Part shown: piece after piece, positions 40,908 to 52,520 of the stretch
Numbering within the stretch: position 1 is the first letter of the stretch
How the letters are laid out: each line of letters begins with the position of its first letter
Source: Durusdinium trenchii
Lineage: Eukaryota; Sar; Dinophyceae; Suessiales; Symbiodiniaceae
Length of the DNA stretch: 64,000 nt
Reading direction: 5' to 3'
NCBI GenBank assembly: GCA_963970005.1
Contig: CAXAMN010021751.1
Location: 314,520 to 378,519, forward strand
The notes under the pieces: model-generated
Databases searched by the model: none
Seen by the model: the letters and a program-made list of their open reading frames with translations, nothing else
Told to the model about the DNA's origin: nothing
Translations under genes and position numbers: made by a program

Positions 40908-42327
40908 GTCTTGGTCTCTTTCGAAGCGACTGCCTGCGGTCGTTGCAGCACACCTGAGCTATCCTGAAGCATGCTCTTCCTTTGTTTCCCTTTGCCAGAC
41001 CTCGGGAAGACAGCCAAGACCCCGCAAGCGGCCGACGTCGATAAGGATGGATGTTGGCTGAGACTCGTGGTTTATCAGACCCTAGACATTTAAGCAGTCT
41101 CAGAGCAGTCTCAGCGCATCTCAGCACCCCTGCCCATTCTCTTGTGGGCTCCAAGTTTGCCAGAAGAACCACTCGAATCCAGCAGGCCTGACACGCGCAG
41201 ATCTGGAACCCAAACCCTGCCAACGCATCCCCGTGTGGCAAAAAGTCTGGCCCAGAGGGCAGTCCTTCATGGCCACATGCCAGACTCATGGATAGACTTA
41301 GCCGACTTAGCCATATTCTTCCAACAGCAACAGGTTTCTACCAAGTCCCAAGAGTTTGCTCCATGATCCCTGCATCACAATCCGCATGCTTGTTTAACTT
41401 GGGGACTCGACATTGTTTCGTCTTCCCAACTCCCAATTTGACTCCTTTTGGAAGTATTTATATCTAGCTACGAGCTTGCAATGAATATATGCATGGGGGA
41501 GCTACACAGATTTACGCCTTCTCAGATGCCGAAGATGATCGAACATGATGAGATGTGCGGCTAATTTCCCAGTAGTTGCTTGAGATCCTGCACTGGGAAT
41601 GCACGTCGAAATGGTGAATGCCAGTCTTTTTATTCCGAACTTGGCGAGAGGATCATGGCTAGTTTCATGTGTGATGTGATCATATGTGATCATGGCGATG
41701 CTAGGCACGGTTTTTGCAAAGGGAAAAGCGATGGAACAATCAAGAATACCAAATGGATCAGGATGCAAAACCACAAACACGCCTGAGGTATTCGCTTCTG
41801 AGTCCCCAAAGTCTTACAAATGACCCAGGTTCTTATCAGTCTGAGCCAGAAGCTCGAAACACCATAGCTCAGGTCTGAAGCTCGACATTGAGCATGTGAT
41901 TTTCAGATTTGTGCCACCTAAACGGCAACTTTTTCAGATAAGTTCTACATACGAAGATCTAGGTTTTTTTGCCGGAGTTGGAAAAGAGACTCCTTATTGG
42001 ATTTGCGTAGCCCAGGGGCCCAGCCAGTCAAAGTTGTTGGAACAATTCTTGTCGCAGTATGTTCGTAGCCTTTCCTGCTAGGCTGGGGATAACCAACGCG
42101 GCCGCCGGCCGCACAGCAGAATTTAGTAACGCGATGGTTTTGATCAATAGAAGGTGGTCTTGGTTCGCGCAAGGTTCGCCATAAGAGTAGTTTTGGAAAA
42201 GGGTATTTTGCGCAACCTCCATTTGCGGTGCACATTCCGACAGCTGGGTATGCAGCAGTTCATTTTGGAGACCAGCAGTAAGTAGCTATCAGAAGGTCCC
42301 TGAGCACTTGCTGCACTCCTGTGTAGA

Positions 42328-42660
42328 CTCAGGCAGGCAAGCTCACTAAGCTCCGCATTGTCTCATGAATCATTTTGCTTTGGGTGCTTGACATGCGAGG
42401 GCTGACCTTCTGCAGAAACTCTGGAAGGATGCCTTGCATGTGCATGTGACTGCCTGGGACCACAGTCAAAACCGTCACACGCCCTCCAGAGGCCTTGTGC
42501 AACTCCTGTGCTGCCACTCCTTTCGCAACTCGTTTGTAACGCAGCTTGGCCCACGAGCATCCTGACAAGGTCTGGAGTGGAAGAGGACGCTTGTTTAAAT
42601 CGAGCCGTTTGAGAAGCCCACAGGCCCAGGATAGCCCTACTGACCTTGTTCTGGTATGTT
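42328..42660 (+). repeat. Dispersed repeat R1, copy
   Basis: Most complete copy. Its first part matches 4049-4217 on the opposite strand and its second part matches 40020-40255 on the same strand (TTTAAATCGAGCCGTTTGA, CAGGCCCAGGATAGCCC). Confidence 0.75.
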
Positions 42661-45600
42661 CTGGTGTGCCATCCGCTCCGGGGGGGGGCGGACGGGATAG
42701 CATGTCATGCGTACTGCGCTGCGCCGAAGACAACGATGGACCGACGTACTCAGTCAACACCGACCTTTTATGACAAGTTGTGACCTTCGGTAGATCTGGT
42801 AGCTTCATCAAGCTCTTTGTCTTCAGGATGTTTCAGGTGTAGCATGCAACACCTGACCTGGAAGGAACTCCAAAACCTTTTTGGTACATCGAGCCTCATT
42901 GAGCCTGCTAGTTCCAAAGGAGAGCAGAAGCGGCTCAGCAGCGTTTGAGCATGTTTTTTGGGCGGCAGAACTCTGCCTTCGAGTGAACCGCAACGGTGAA
43001 AACCACCGAAGATGCTCAGCCACCGAAGATTCTTCGGATACCCCCTGTGTAACTCCCCCGGGTCACAGCAGCGATCCCACCGCTTGGCATCCCACCGCTT
43101 ACGACGCGGGTGGAACACCGCAGCCCGGGTGGTTTTGCCTGCGGACCTGGACCCACTGGGAAGTCCGGCGCCGGACGGTTGGGAAGATGGAGGCATGGAC
43201 TGTTCATGCTGGCGCAAGACTGGCGTTCGTTGGCGTTTTCTACGTTGTGCTTTTCAACAGATGTCTCCCCACTTTTGGTCCACTAGACAGTAAAGTCACT
43301 GAAGAATAGACAAGAACCATTGCGTTTTGGTCTCTTCATTTGCTACTTGCCATGTGTGGCGGCCAAGTTTTCTTCAAACAGTTCCACAGTTCCACAGATG
43401 CGGCGCTCAGCGACTTGAGCCTGCCTTGCTCAGGCTGTGCCAATGAAAAAAGGGGCGACGGCGATGGTGCAATCGGATGCAATCTCTTATGATTGTGGGA
43501 CCATCGATGCCAACAGAAGCCAACAAGAAAGCCATTCACTTTCTGTGTGCTTTGGGAGAGAGGCTGTGCCCGGAGTAGACGCTATACTTTACTTGAAGTG
43601 ATCCCCACCCTGCGAGGAAATTTGGAAGAAGGGCATGCGTGTTGACATTGCAATTGCTACCTAACAAAGGACCTGACAAACCATATTGCCTGACATATGA
43701 GCTGCATATGTTCTGACATTTGTTCCAACACAATTTGCGTAATTAATTACGACATCTAGCCGATAGGCTAGGGTGGAGTTGTCGATGGGCGAACGAAGTA
43801 AGTATAGGGGGTGTGGCGGGGGGTGGTTGCAAACTGTCTCACCGGGTAGGTGAACCCAGAGCCTGGTGGGGGAGAGCGAAAAAGGAGGCGGTCAGGAAGG
43901 TAGTGAACATGTATGCTTTAAAGTTAGGGGGTCTTGATGCGGGTGATGCAACTGGCGCTGAATAGTGCATCATTAGCTTCACGAAGTGCTCAGGAGACCA
44001 ATGAGGCTGTCTATTGACTAGGGGTGGGGGTTGGTAGAGCACTCACGAAGTGCTCAGGAGACTGTTTAGACTAAAGGACAGGAAAGGGGAGCTGCGCGAC
44101 AGGAAGTGCAAGAAAAGAGGTCATCCCACACTGAGGCGCGTCCATCCAGTTAGAAGACAGATGAGAACAGAAGCGGCGAGATTTGTGCAAGCCAGAACCT
44201 CTTTCTTACAGAGATAGGGTTCGGACAATGCAGGAGGCCATTTGCGGGCTTCATCTTTACAGCTGCGTCTTGGTTCATATGGGATCTCTTCTTTGCTCCT
44301 TAAAGAGGGGTACCCATATTGAGGTGGGCTCACCAGAGTTATGAGTGTAGGTAGAGGACAGGAGAGGAATAGAATGCAGTCAGGAACCTTAGAGTTGCTT
44401 AGGGGTGCCCTTTTTAATGTCGGGCTGTTAGTTGGATGAAAAAGGGCACCCCTCAGAGCTATAGAGGTCCAAGGGAGTCGGACTGTTGTACGGATCGAAA
44501 TCCATCTATCCTTTGCCAACAGTGGATGGGGGAGTTGATCCAGGCATAGTGTATATGGGTTTCAGTCTACCATCTCGAGTTTCAAAGCGAGATGCTGCGT
44601 CTCTCAGCCTTCTGCTTTCCTTGGCTAATAAGAGCAGAAGGAAATGCAAGAAACGATGTCACCCCACACTGAGGGAGTTGACCACCAAGTGTGTCCATCT
44701 TCCCCTCCCTTCTCATTTGTCCTGACATATCATTGAACGTTCTGGGATGCGTTCTGACATTTGTTTGGGCTGCTCTGGCATGTGTTCTGACACTTTATGG
44801 GATGTGTTTGGCATCGGTTGGGCTTGCACCAATTACACTAGAATGAACATCTTTTACAATCCATGCCTGGGGAGGCTTAGCATGAATCTCATTTGCGCAG
44901 GATCGCATGAACAAATGGGGGGGGGCACTGAGCGACGCAGGCTGGGCCTGAATCACGCACAAACACGCAGAGGTTGAGGCATTAGAAGGCAGTGTTGGGG
45001 CCAGCGTTTCTGCAACACCTGAGTGGCTCCAGGTCGTTCAAGGGCAACAGTGAGTCTTGTTTGGTTTGGTCGTGTTTTTGGTTTGGTGCCGGGTGCAGGC
45101 ATGGCGGCCGTTGTGCCAATGTTTGCCGCAGTTTCTTTTGATCTTGAGGCAAAGTATGTATTTTTCGTTTGCGTTGGTGGATCAATGGTCATTTGAATGT
45201 GGCAACTCAAATTTGCCGGCCATTGGATTTCCGCTCAAGCATACACAAAAGGCCTGCTATACAGTGTGTGCCAACATGTGCTAATCTTGTATTTTTAGCT
45301 CGAACCTGTTGCAGTTGATCCTGCCAAACAACTGCTTACGTTGCAGTATGTTGCAGTTGATGCTGCATGTGCGCTTACAGTAAACTTCATCGCAGAGCAT
45401 ACATACGTATATACGGTATACGTATTTATATATATATATACTTGAACATGCGGAACAACACAGAAAACAATCCGGCCCGCCGGTCCTCATGCTGAACATG
45501 ATACCTCTTTGGTGGTTTTTGGGATCACACCAGGCCTTCTGAGTCCGTCTTAGTCTGGAACTTTCACTGGCAAATGGGGAGCCAACGTGAAAAGACGCGT

Positions 45601-45733
45601 AATCACTTGGATTCTGCGGCCCGGACTGCGCCATCGACGCAGTCCATGGGCCGCGCCGGAGAGCTTGCAGCCATCGAGGCAGTCAGAGCGGCGACGGTGG
45701 GTTTTGAGGGAAGTTTCGATCAAAACACCTACA
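42661..45733. other. Non-coding
   Basis: No credible gene. A 23-bp sequence, CACGAAGTGCTCAGGAGAC plus flanks, occurs at about 43980 and 44041, and a block with GCAAGAAA...CCCACACTGAGG occurs near 44105 and 44645. A purine/pyrimidine-alternating TACG/TA stretch lies at 45400-45440. Confidence 0.5.
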
Positions 45734-45752
45734 GTGGTTTCAGAGTAGATGG
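45734..45752 (+). repeat. 19-bp inverted repeat, left arm
   Basis: GTGGTTTCAGAGTAGATGG is the exact reverse complement of 48141-48159. The pair encloses the AT-rich island with the DNA polymerase fragment. Confidence 0.8.
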
Positions 45753-46501
45753 TGTGATGGGTTCTCTTTCCAGATATGGTGTTTTCAGATGGCACTGCAC
45801 CCCTAAGATGTTTTTTTTGAGTCCGGCAGGCTGTGGAAGTGCACTTGTTCATCAATATTTCAGCTCTACTAAGTTATCTGACATGTCTGCCTTCATCTGC
45901 TAGTTTTGGCTTAACACAAGTATTTCCCCAAGTATACTCATTGAATATTAATATCAATATTTCCTTTAAAATAGGTACCCCAAGAATTCATAAAATTACC
46001 CAATATTGCCAATTAATATATATATATGTAAGTATAAATTCATTGAATATACACTTAAAGAGTAGTCAATGAATAAAATATATAGTATTCTATTATGAAA
46101 AGTATATCGATTATTTGCTTAAAGCGGATAAAGCAGAAATACCAAAAAAGGATAACAACGAACTAAAGTCCATAGTTATAGTTATTGACAATAAAAAATC
46201 AGATATAACAAAAACAAAGGTATCTCAAACAGATTGAAAAAGAAATTGTAATCAGTGAAGAAAACTAATGAATATAGAAGTTACGACCATGAGATAATTT
46301 CATTGGCTGTAGGCATGAAGAAAGCCCTAACCAAATATGCTAAAAAAAAATAAGTTCAGAGTAGAAAAAGGTAAACCAGCTTTGAACAGATATGCCAATA
46401 ATCTTAAGCTCATAAACAAGCACTTTAGAGGAGACAAAGGCTGATCAATGATACAACATCAAACATCATTTCTTGTAGAATGTCTTTAAAATAATCATAA
46501 T

Positions 46502-46735
46502 ATGAAACTCAACATAAGATCGGAAGCATTATTTAGTAAGCCTACTGTTAATGATGGTGAAGATTTTGATGGTGATATAGGTGAGTCTGAGATTCTTCAT
46601 AATGCACCATCCACGAGATTCAACATTCACAATGAAGATGACCTGAATGAAGCTTTAGAAGATAGTGTAAAAGAAATACTACTTCAAATAGAACAGATTG
46701 AGGCTTCAAGGTCAAATCTAAAATCTAAAGGGTAG
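46502..46735 (+). pseudogene. Fragment upstream of the polymerase, unassigned
   Basis: 77 codons, acidic and Asn/Ile-rich as expected for an AT-rich element (DDLNEALEDSVKEILLQIEQI looks helical). It lies 105 bp before the polymerase pieces and may be its N-terminal part or a separate small protein. No family recognised. Confidence 0.4.
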
Positions 46736-46840
46736 TTTCTAGTCCTGTACCATCCATTATGATAGATATAATCCAACTAGGGTTTCAACAAATATATACA
46801 CAATATTAATAACAAATGTTTAAAGTATTGTATTCAATCA

Positions 46841-47068
46841 GTGGTTTTTGATAAGATTAATTCACATCACCCAGAATACATGTTTCATTATAACACATTG
46901 AAGGATGACATCATCAATTGGGAAGGTGTCAATTTTCCAGCAGGTAATAGAGATATTGACAGGCTTGAAGTGAATAATGGTGGTTTAATTTTAGGAAATG
47001 TTTTTGACACAACTAATATCTTCTTAATGAAGAACAAACAATCAAAACAAGAGCAACCAAAGGTTTAA
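46841..47068 (+). pseudogene. Polinton-like DNA polymerase B, N-terminal fragment
   Basis: INWEGVNFPAGNRDIDRLEVNN has the W-x(3-4)-FP-x(5)-I-x-x-E-x-N pattern found near the N-terminus of Polinton and related polymerases. The frame runs out at 47068, while the next conserved piece (HIDLLRVFDDKDRYHYAFI) is in another frame, so there is a frameshift near 47040-47070. Confidence 0.6.
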
Positions 47069-47091
47069 ATACCAAATATCATATTGACTTA

Positions 47092-47373
47092 TTGAGAGTT
47101 TTTGATGATAAAGATAGATACCATTATGCTTTTATCAGAAGTTTGAGTAGGTTATTAAATTGTCAATTGATTAAAGATAACACTAAGACCTATATCTGTA
47201 GGTATTGTCCGCATCCCTTTTGTAAAACAGAGGGCTTGGAAGAACATTATGTAAGGGGTTGTTTGGCAATTGCGGGGCAACAATTCAATCTACCCCCTGA
47301 AGGTTCTTGTATTGAATTTGAAAAGTATAATACCAATATTCTGTTGTTATTTATGGAGATTTTGAATGTTTGA
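47092..47373 (+). pseudogene. Polinton-like DNA polymerase B, zinc-finger region fragment
   Basis: HYAFIRSLSRLLNCQL followed by YICRYCPHPFCKTEGLEEHYVRGC is the 'LSRLL...CxxC...H..C' segment that precedes the exonuclease domain in this polymerase family. The frame is open upstream of the first ATG. It is lost just before the exonuclease motif, which is in the next frame. Confidence 0.7.
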
Positions 47374-47765
47374 CTGTGACTTCTTCTGGTGGTATTGAGG
47401 GCACATATCAACAGCATAAACCTTGCGGTTATATGTTGAATGTGGTGAATAGAATTGATAAAACATCCATACCTTATCTGTATAGGGGTGAGGATTGTAT
47501 GGAAAAATTCATAGAACAATTGGGTAGTATCAAACCTGATATCATTGAACAAATAGATCTTAATATTCCAATGGTTATTAGCGAAGAAGAAGAAGAATTA
47601 GAATTCAGAAATGCTAGTGCTCTAATTATTTTTAAACATGAATGTGATGAAACAGTTAGAGATGCCAAAATACAAAATAAAAGGGGTAGACGTTCAAAAC
47701 AAAACACAATCCTGGGAGACTCTTTGGTGAGTAAAAAAAAACAATACCGGGAGACTCTTTGGTGA
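47370..47765 (+). pseudogene. Polinton-like DNA polymerase B, exonuclease-domain fragment
   Basis: The frame is open from before 47370 and reads YGDFEC, the Exo I motif of family B polymerases (Asp and Glu bind metal), then the family pattern HKPCGYMLN and LYRGEDCMEKFIEQL. It ends within the foldback at 47705 onward; no polymerase palm motifs (YGDTDS type) follow, so the catalytic half is absent. Confidence 0.7.
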
Positions 47766-47918
47766 GTAAACCAAAAAACACAATCCTGACAGTCTTTGGA
47801 CACCCCCCCCAGCCCAAGACCTCCCAGCAATCTTTTTTGGTTTACTTACCAAAGAGTCTCCCAGGATTGTTATTTTTTTGGGGGGGGGGTTACTCACTAA
47901 AGAGTCTCCCAGGATTGT
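47705..47918. repeat. Foldback of nested inverted repeats
   Basis: Two plus-oriented copies of a unit containing GGGAGACTCTTTGGTGAGTA (about 47705-47733 and 47749-47770) face two minus-oriented copies (about 47841-47871 and 47890-47918). The outer arms match in 28 of 29 bases. The centre has C- and G-runs. It marks the right edge of the AT-rich island. Confidence 0.85.
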
Positions 47919-48140
47919 TTTTTGTTTTTCAAGTCCTATGCATTTTTTCAGAGTCCAGCAGTTGAGATGTCCTTGGCAGCACTGGTGCTGTGAATTAATC
48001 TCAGTAGATCCTTGAACTTTACTGGAAAATGCACCTCCAGATCACTCAAAATTGGTGAAACAGTGCACTTCCAGGGCCTGTCATTCTGTTTTTTTTTGGG
48101 GGGAAGGGGGGGCATATGAACCACCAGACTTGGGATTGTG

Positions 48141-48159
48141 CCATCTACTCTGAAACCAC
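48141..48159 (+). repeat. 19-bp inverted repeat, right arm
   Basis: CCATCTACTCTGAAACCAC, partner of 45734-45752. A looser version, CCCACTGAAACCACTATAAG, occurs near 38917, so it may be the end of a dispersed element. Confidence 0.8.
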
Positions 48160-48639
48160 GGTACTACTTTGTTATCCCCCGAGTGACTGCCTCATGAACA
48201 AACGAGGGGTCAAGAAATTGGTAAATCTTAGTGGGAACATCTTAGGGTGTGCGAGGGTGTGCAGCAACAGTAGTATGGGTAAAAACCTTCCAACCTCATA
48301 CATCTCAGTCATACAATATATAACTGGAGGGTCGGACTTTCTCTGACTGGGGTGCCCCGAATGACATTGGGGCGTTAGAAGTTTCTGGATCCATGCAGGT
48401 TCATGTTTTCGGAGGTAATCCGCCGCGCGTTCTGATTGTATCCGTGTATGATCTTTGGAAGACTACAAGATAATACAATGTGTACTGTATGTGTGTGTGC
48501 ATATGCCAAATTGATCCAAATTGGGATAAAGATTACCAACTTTCAAGAATCATCAATAATCTCCAAGTCCGGTCTTAAATACCAGCTTCTTGCAGATCAC
48601 AACAGAGGTGTGTGTATTTGTTTCTCTCTCCGGACTCGG

Positions 48640-48897
48640 ACCCCCTCGACCCTGGCCGGCCACGCGGCTCAGCCACTGATGGGGGACTTGACGCTGTCCT
48701 CGCAGATCCTGCTGGCACGGCTCAATCACGAAGCCACTCTGGGCTTCGCTTCCGAACAGCACGGCCTGGTGGGAAAGGATTTCAATGAGTTGGATTGGGA
48801 GATTGACGCATTTGGGATCGGATCCATCCATTTGGTCCCGCAAACGCCTTCGTGTTTGGGGAGGGTGGCGTTGGAATGTGGGGGGTATGATTGTTGA
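48640..48897 (+). CDS. Possible exon, unknown protein
   Basis: Locally GC-rich, with a plus frame reading PSTLAGHAAQPLMGDLTLSS and VGKDFNELDWEIDAFGIGSI before a stop. The minus frame is also open across most of it. Composition suggests coding, but no family or splice partner is visible. Confidence 0.25.
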   Translation, partial: TPSTLAGHAAQPLMGDLTLSSQILLARLNHEATLGFASEQHGLVGKDFNELDWEIDAFGIGSIHLVPQTPSCLGRVALECGGYDC

Positions 48898-48959
48898 CCA
48901 ATCGGTTGTGAAGTAAGTCCGTTGAACTAGTTCTGGAAAACAAGGTCCCTCTGGAACAA

Positions 48960-49200
48960 GTCGCCTAGAATTTCTTCCCAGCCTTGTGTTTGGAACGCAG
49001 GGATTCCAGACTGCTGGAATGAGCTTTGCTCAGACGAATTGGTCAATCTGTTTGGCACTTTGACAGGCTCTGGCCGTCTTGTCCCCAAGAATGTTTTGCA
49101 GCAGCTGCACATAGAGCAACCTGTAATCACTATAGGTTTTGACTCTTGTCAATGGCTTTCTTGGTCTCATGGTTCCTCGCCAGTAAACTAGGAGGAAAAG
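48960..49200 (+). repeat. Dispersed repeat R3, copy 2
   Basis: Diverged copy of 34790-35050. Confidence 0.6.
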
Positions 49201-49327
49201 AACAATAAATCCAGTGTCCCCTTGGCCACTGATTGAGGGGCTCTGCAGGATCTTCCTTGAGAGTCGCCGGGACACGGTAGGTAGGGCGGGGGAAGTTTGA
49301 CCTCAAACGACTGTCCTCCCCTTCTCA

Positions 49328-49724
49328 GCGCTTGTGGAACCCTCTTTCAGCTTCGACGCCCAGCGCCCCAGAAACACAGGGCCTTTGGCCTGCCAGCCGC
49401 CACAGCCACTGTGACATCCACGTGGCGATCATCCATTTTGAATGTCGTCGATTCCATCGCAGCTGGATCGTTGGCAGCTCAGCAGGCTGCTGGATACTTC
49501 TCCTCAATGTACGGCAAGATTGATGCGCCGATCTAAACCAAAGCGTGGCCCTCGAGTCGAGCTCAAGCGTCGGGACGAGCAGACCGCCCTCGTTGAAGAG
49601 ATGGACGAGCAGACCGCCCTCGGGTCCGATCCGGCACCTGCCAGACACGCTGCAGACCATGCCGAGAACATGGCGCATCAAGCTTTCCGTGCGCGGGATT
49701 TGTTCAAGGACTCCTTGAAGACAG
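49328..49724 (+). CDS. Possible exon(s), unknown protein
   Basis: An acceptor-like CTTCTCAG precedes 49329, and a donor-like AAGACAG/GTAGCA lies at 49724/49725. Between them one frame reads SILNVVDSIAAGSLAAQQAA and another reads DEQTALVEEMDEQTAL and ARDLFKDSL, so at least one further junction is needed. The DEQTAL hexapeptide is repeated. The 3' end is duplicated in degraded form near 50640-50700, so a pseudogene fragment is also possible. Confidence 0.3.
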
Positions 49725-51745
49725 GTAGCAAAGATTGGAGGGGAATGTATAGTTTGTTGTGAAACTGATATTCTGGATCTTCAGTCTCAAGCCGTTGTAA
49801 GTTGTAGGTTTCAAGTAGGATGCGATAGCGAGTGCTGAGTAATTAGTGGCAACTCACACCTGACCCAGATCTTTGGCTTCAGAGCCTGCCGTTCCAGTGT
49901 GGTCAGATGTTGCAAACTGAAACTTGAGGGTCCGGCAACTTTGAGGACTCCGGGCAGCCAGATATCAAGATTTGAGAGGAGTAGTTTGGTGGTCCAGCTG
50001 GTTCAGCATTCAGTTCGCTTTTAGCTTCACCAGTGAGATGGAACTTGTATGGTGACGACATCAAAAGCACCAAAAAGACAAGGACCAGGATTCCTCGTGA
50101 CAGAGGCCAGAAGGCTTTGGAATGACCAATCAGGCCCGCTGACAGAGGATATCAAGACGATCAGGATGAGAATAAAACATGCCACTGACATGTTGCGCAA
50201 GACTTGTTGATTTTGTTGATGTTTTTTCGCACAAGATGAATGTTGTCACAAAGGCTAAGTTTAGATTAGACCCTTTGTCACCTCACAAACGGATACCAAG
50301 CCCGCCCAATCTTCAGCGTACCACTGACCAAACCGGCCGCGATGCAACATGGTTTTGCCCGCATTGTGTTTGTCGTCATTGTGCGATTGGCTCTGGTTTC
50401 TTTTGGCATATCGTGCCACTTGAATCTGGGATCACAACTTTTTCCTGCTGTGACTTGGAACACTTCCGCCGTTTGGTTTGTTTGGCCCTACCACTCACCG
50501 GCACCACGCAATGCAAGTGCAGGGGAAAAAATGCTATCCAGTTGTGATCCCCTATAACTTACAGTCCAGGCGGAAGCTACCACCTACAGTAGTATCTGTT
50601 TCTTAAGCAAGTGTGCGGGACTCAATGTACGGCAAGATTGCGCATCAATGTCCAGCTTTGGGTGCGCGGGATTTGTTCAAGGACTCCTTGAAGCCAGGTA
50701 GCAAAGATTGGAGGGGAATGTATAGTTTGTCGTGAAACTGATATTCTGGATCTTCAGTCTCAAGCCGTTGTAAGTTGTAGGTTTCAAGTAGGATGCGATA
50801 GCAAGTGCTGAGAAATTAGTGGCAACCCACACCTGACCCAGATCTTTGGCTTCAGAGCCTGCCGTTCCAGTGTAGTCAGATGTGATCAGTACAGTTCTGG
50901 GCGATGGCACACAACTGCCTTCTTTGATGCAAACTGAAACTTGAGTGTCAGAGTGTCCGGCAACTTTGAAGACTCCGGGCAGCCACATATCAAGATTTGA
51001 GAGGAGTAGTCTGGTGGTCCATTTGCTTCGGCATTCAGCTGGCTGAAGCAGCTTCACAAGTGAGATGGAACTTGCATGGCAATGACATCAAAATCACCAA
51101 AAAGACAAGGACCAGGATTCCTCGTGACAGAGGCCAGAAGGCTTTGGAATGACCAATCAGGCCCGCTGACAGAGGATATCAAGACGATCAGGATGAGAAT
51201 AAAACATGCCACTGACATGTTGCGCAAGACTTGTTGATTTTTACGCACAAGATGAATGTTGTCACAAAGGCTAAGTTTAGATTAGGTCCTTTGTCACCTC
51301 ACAAACGGATACCAAGCCCGCCCAATCTTCAGCGTACCACTGACCAAACCGGCCGCGATGCAACATGGTTTTGCCCGCATTGTGTTTGTCGTCATTGTGC
51401 GATTGGCTCTGGTTTCTTTTGGCAAATCGTGCCACTTGAATCTGGGATCACAACTTTTTCCTGCTGTGACTTGGAGCACTTCCGCCGTTTGGTTTGTTTG
51501 GCCCTACCACTCACCGACACCACGCAATGCAAAGCAGCAGCAAAATTGTGCACTCAAGAACGGGGATAAGGCGCATAAGGATGAGGTGGATGAGCATCAA
51601 CAAACTTGCCAACAAACCGGACTAGGGAAAATTGTCACAATGAGGTGGGAGCAAGGCCCCAAGATGTTCGATCAGAGTTCCTAACTTACAGTCCAGGCGG
51701 AAGCTACCACCTACAGTAATATTTCTTAAGCAAGGGTGCGGGACT
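49502..51745 (+). repeat. Tandem segmental duplication, about 1.0-1.1 kb units
   Basis: Unit 1 (about 49502-50616) is followed by unit 2 (about 50617-51745). Shared landmarks in order: CTCAATGTACGGCAAGATTG, GTAGCAAAGATTGGAGGGG, GAGCCTGCCGTTCCAGTGT, TCACAAAGGCTAAGTTTAGA and CTTACAGTCCAGGCGGAAGC. Spacing between copies varies from 973 to about 1130 through small indels. Confidence 0.9.
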
Positions 51746-52224
51746 CAAGTAGCTGCTTTGAGCGAGCTTGAGCTTTGGTTCGCTATGGTTCTCTCTCCTA
51801 GGACCCTCTCACTCGTAGTTGAAATTGAAGGCCTGGTTGAAGACAATGGCATAGAGGAACACGGCCTGGCTGCCACCCTGCAAACGGCCACGTGGACCCT
51901 GAGAATGGAGCCGTGGTTTCGACCAGAATTTCCTCCACCACACAGTGGTGGTTTTGGGGTGTCCATGTGGTCCTTTGCAGGAGGGTACCGCAACAAACAT
52001 GCTCATGTGACCTTAGCATTCCTGCAATGTTGGGCAACTTACAGCGTCACCTTCAAGAAGACTCGGACGGCACCTTTCTGAAAGCAAGCGGATCCAAATA
52101 TCATCCGGGTGACATTAATAAATGACAATGACTTCCCCTTTGGGACACGACTCCCTTCTTTGATGCAAACTGAAAAGGGAAACTTGAGTGTCCGGCAACT
52201 TGAGTGTTTGGTATCGAAGTAGTC

Positions 52225-52234
52225 ANNNNNNNNN
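52225..52234. other. Assembly gap (10 N)
   Basis: Ten undetermined bases. Comparison with the neighbouring copy suggests the true missing sequence is about 150 bp, so the N count is a placeholder. Confidence 0.95.
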
Positions 52235-52435
52235 NCACCATCGGAGAAAGGGCTTTGAGGTTTCTCGTTTTGACTTTTCATGACATTTCACCATTTGGAA
52301 GTCAAGCTTCCACAACGGAAGTCGAGGAAGTCAAAGTCAAGGACTTTTGGAATTGTTGGTTGATTTCAAGGAGAAGACGTGCTTCTTTCGAAGACGTGTG
52401 GAACAACTGAACAACTTCGGCAAGAAAGAGCAATG

Positions 52436-52520
52436 AGAGGGCCGGTATGGTCTAGTGGCTGTAACGCACCCGGGTTCAATCCCCAGGTGGAACGGCAGAC
52501 AGGTGTGGACCATAGACACC
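52436..52520 (+). repeat. tRNA-derived SINE-like unit, copy 1
   Basis: TGGTCTAGTGG (52448-52458) fits a Pol III A box and GGTTCAATCCC (52473-52483) a B box. Only 25 bases separate their starts, so a tRNA anticodon arm would be missing; it is not a functional tRNA. The A-box flank resembles a Glu- or Asp-type tRNA. Confidence 0.5.

Larger units (their letters stand above)
45900..47770 (+). mobile_element. AT-rich island, degraded Polinton/Maverick-like element
   Basis: Base composition drops sharply to strongly AT-rich here, unlike the mixed composition on either side. Four successive plus-strand frames encode pieces of a protein-primed family B DNA polymerase of the Polinton/Maverick and related virus group. 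No capsid, integrase or ATPase gene is visible, so only a fragment remains. The right edge is an inverted repeat cluster (47705-47918). Confidence 0.7.

Noticed and set aside
52440..52500. Functional tRNA gene
   Set aside because: A and B boxes are too close and no anticodon arm or acceptor stem can be formed.
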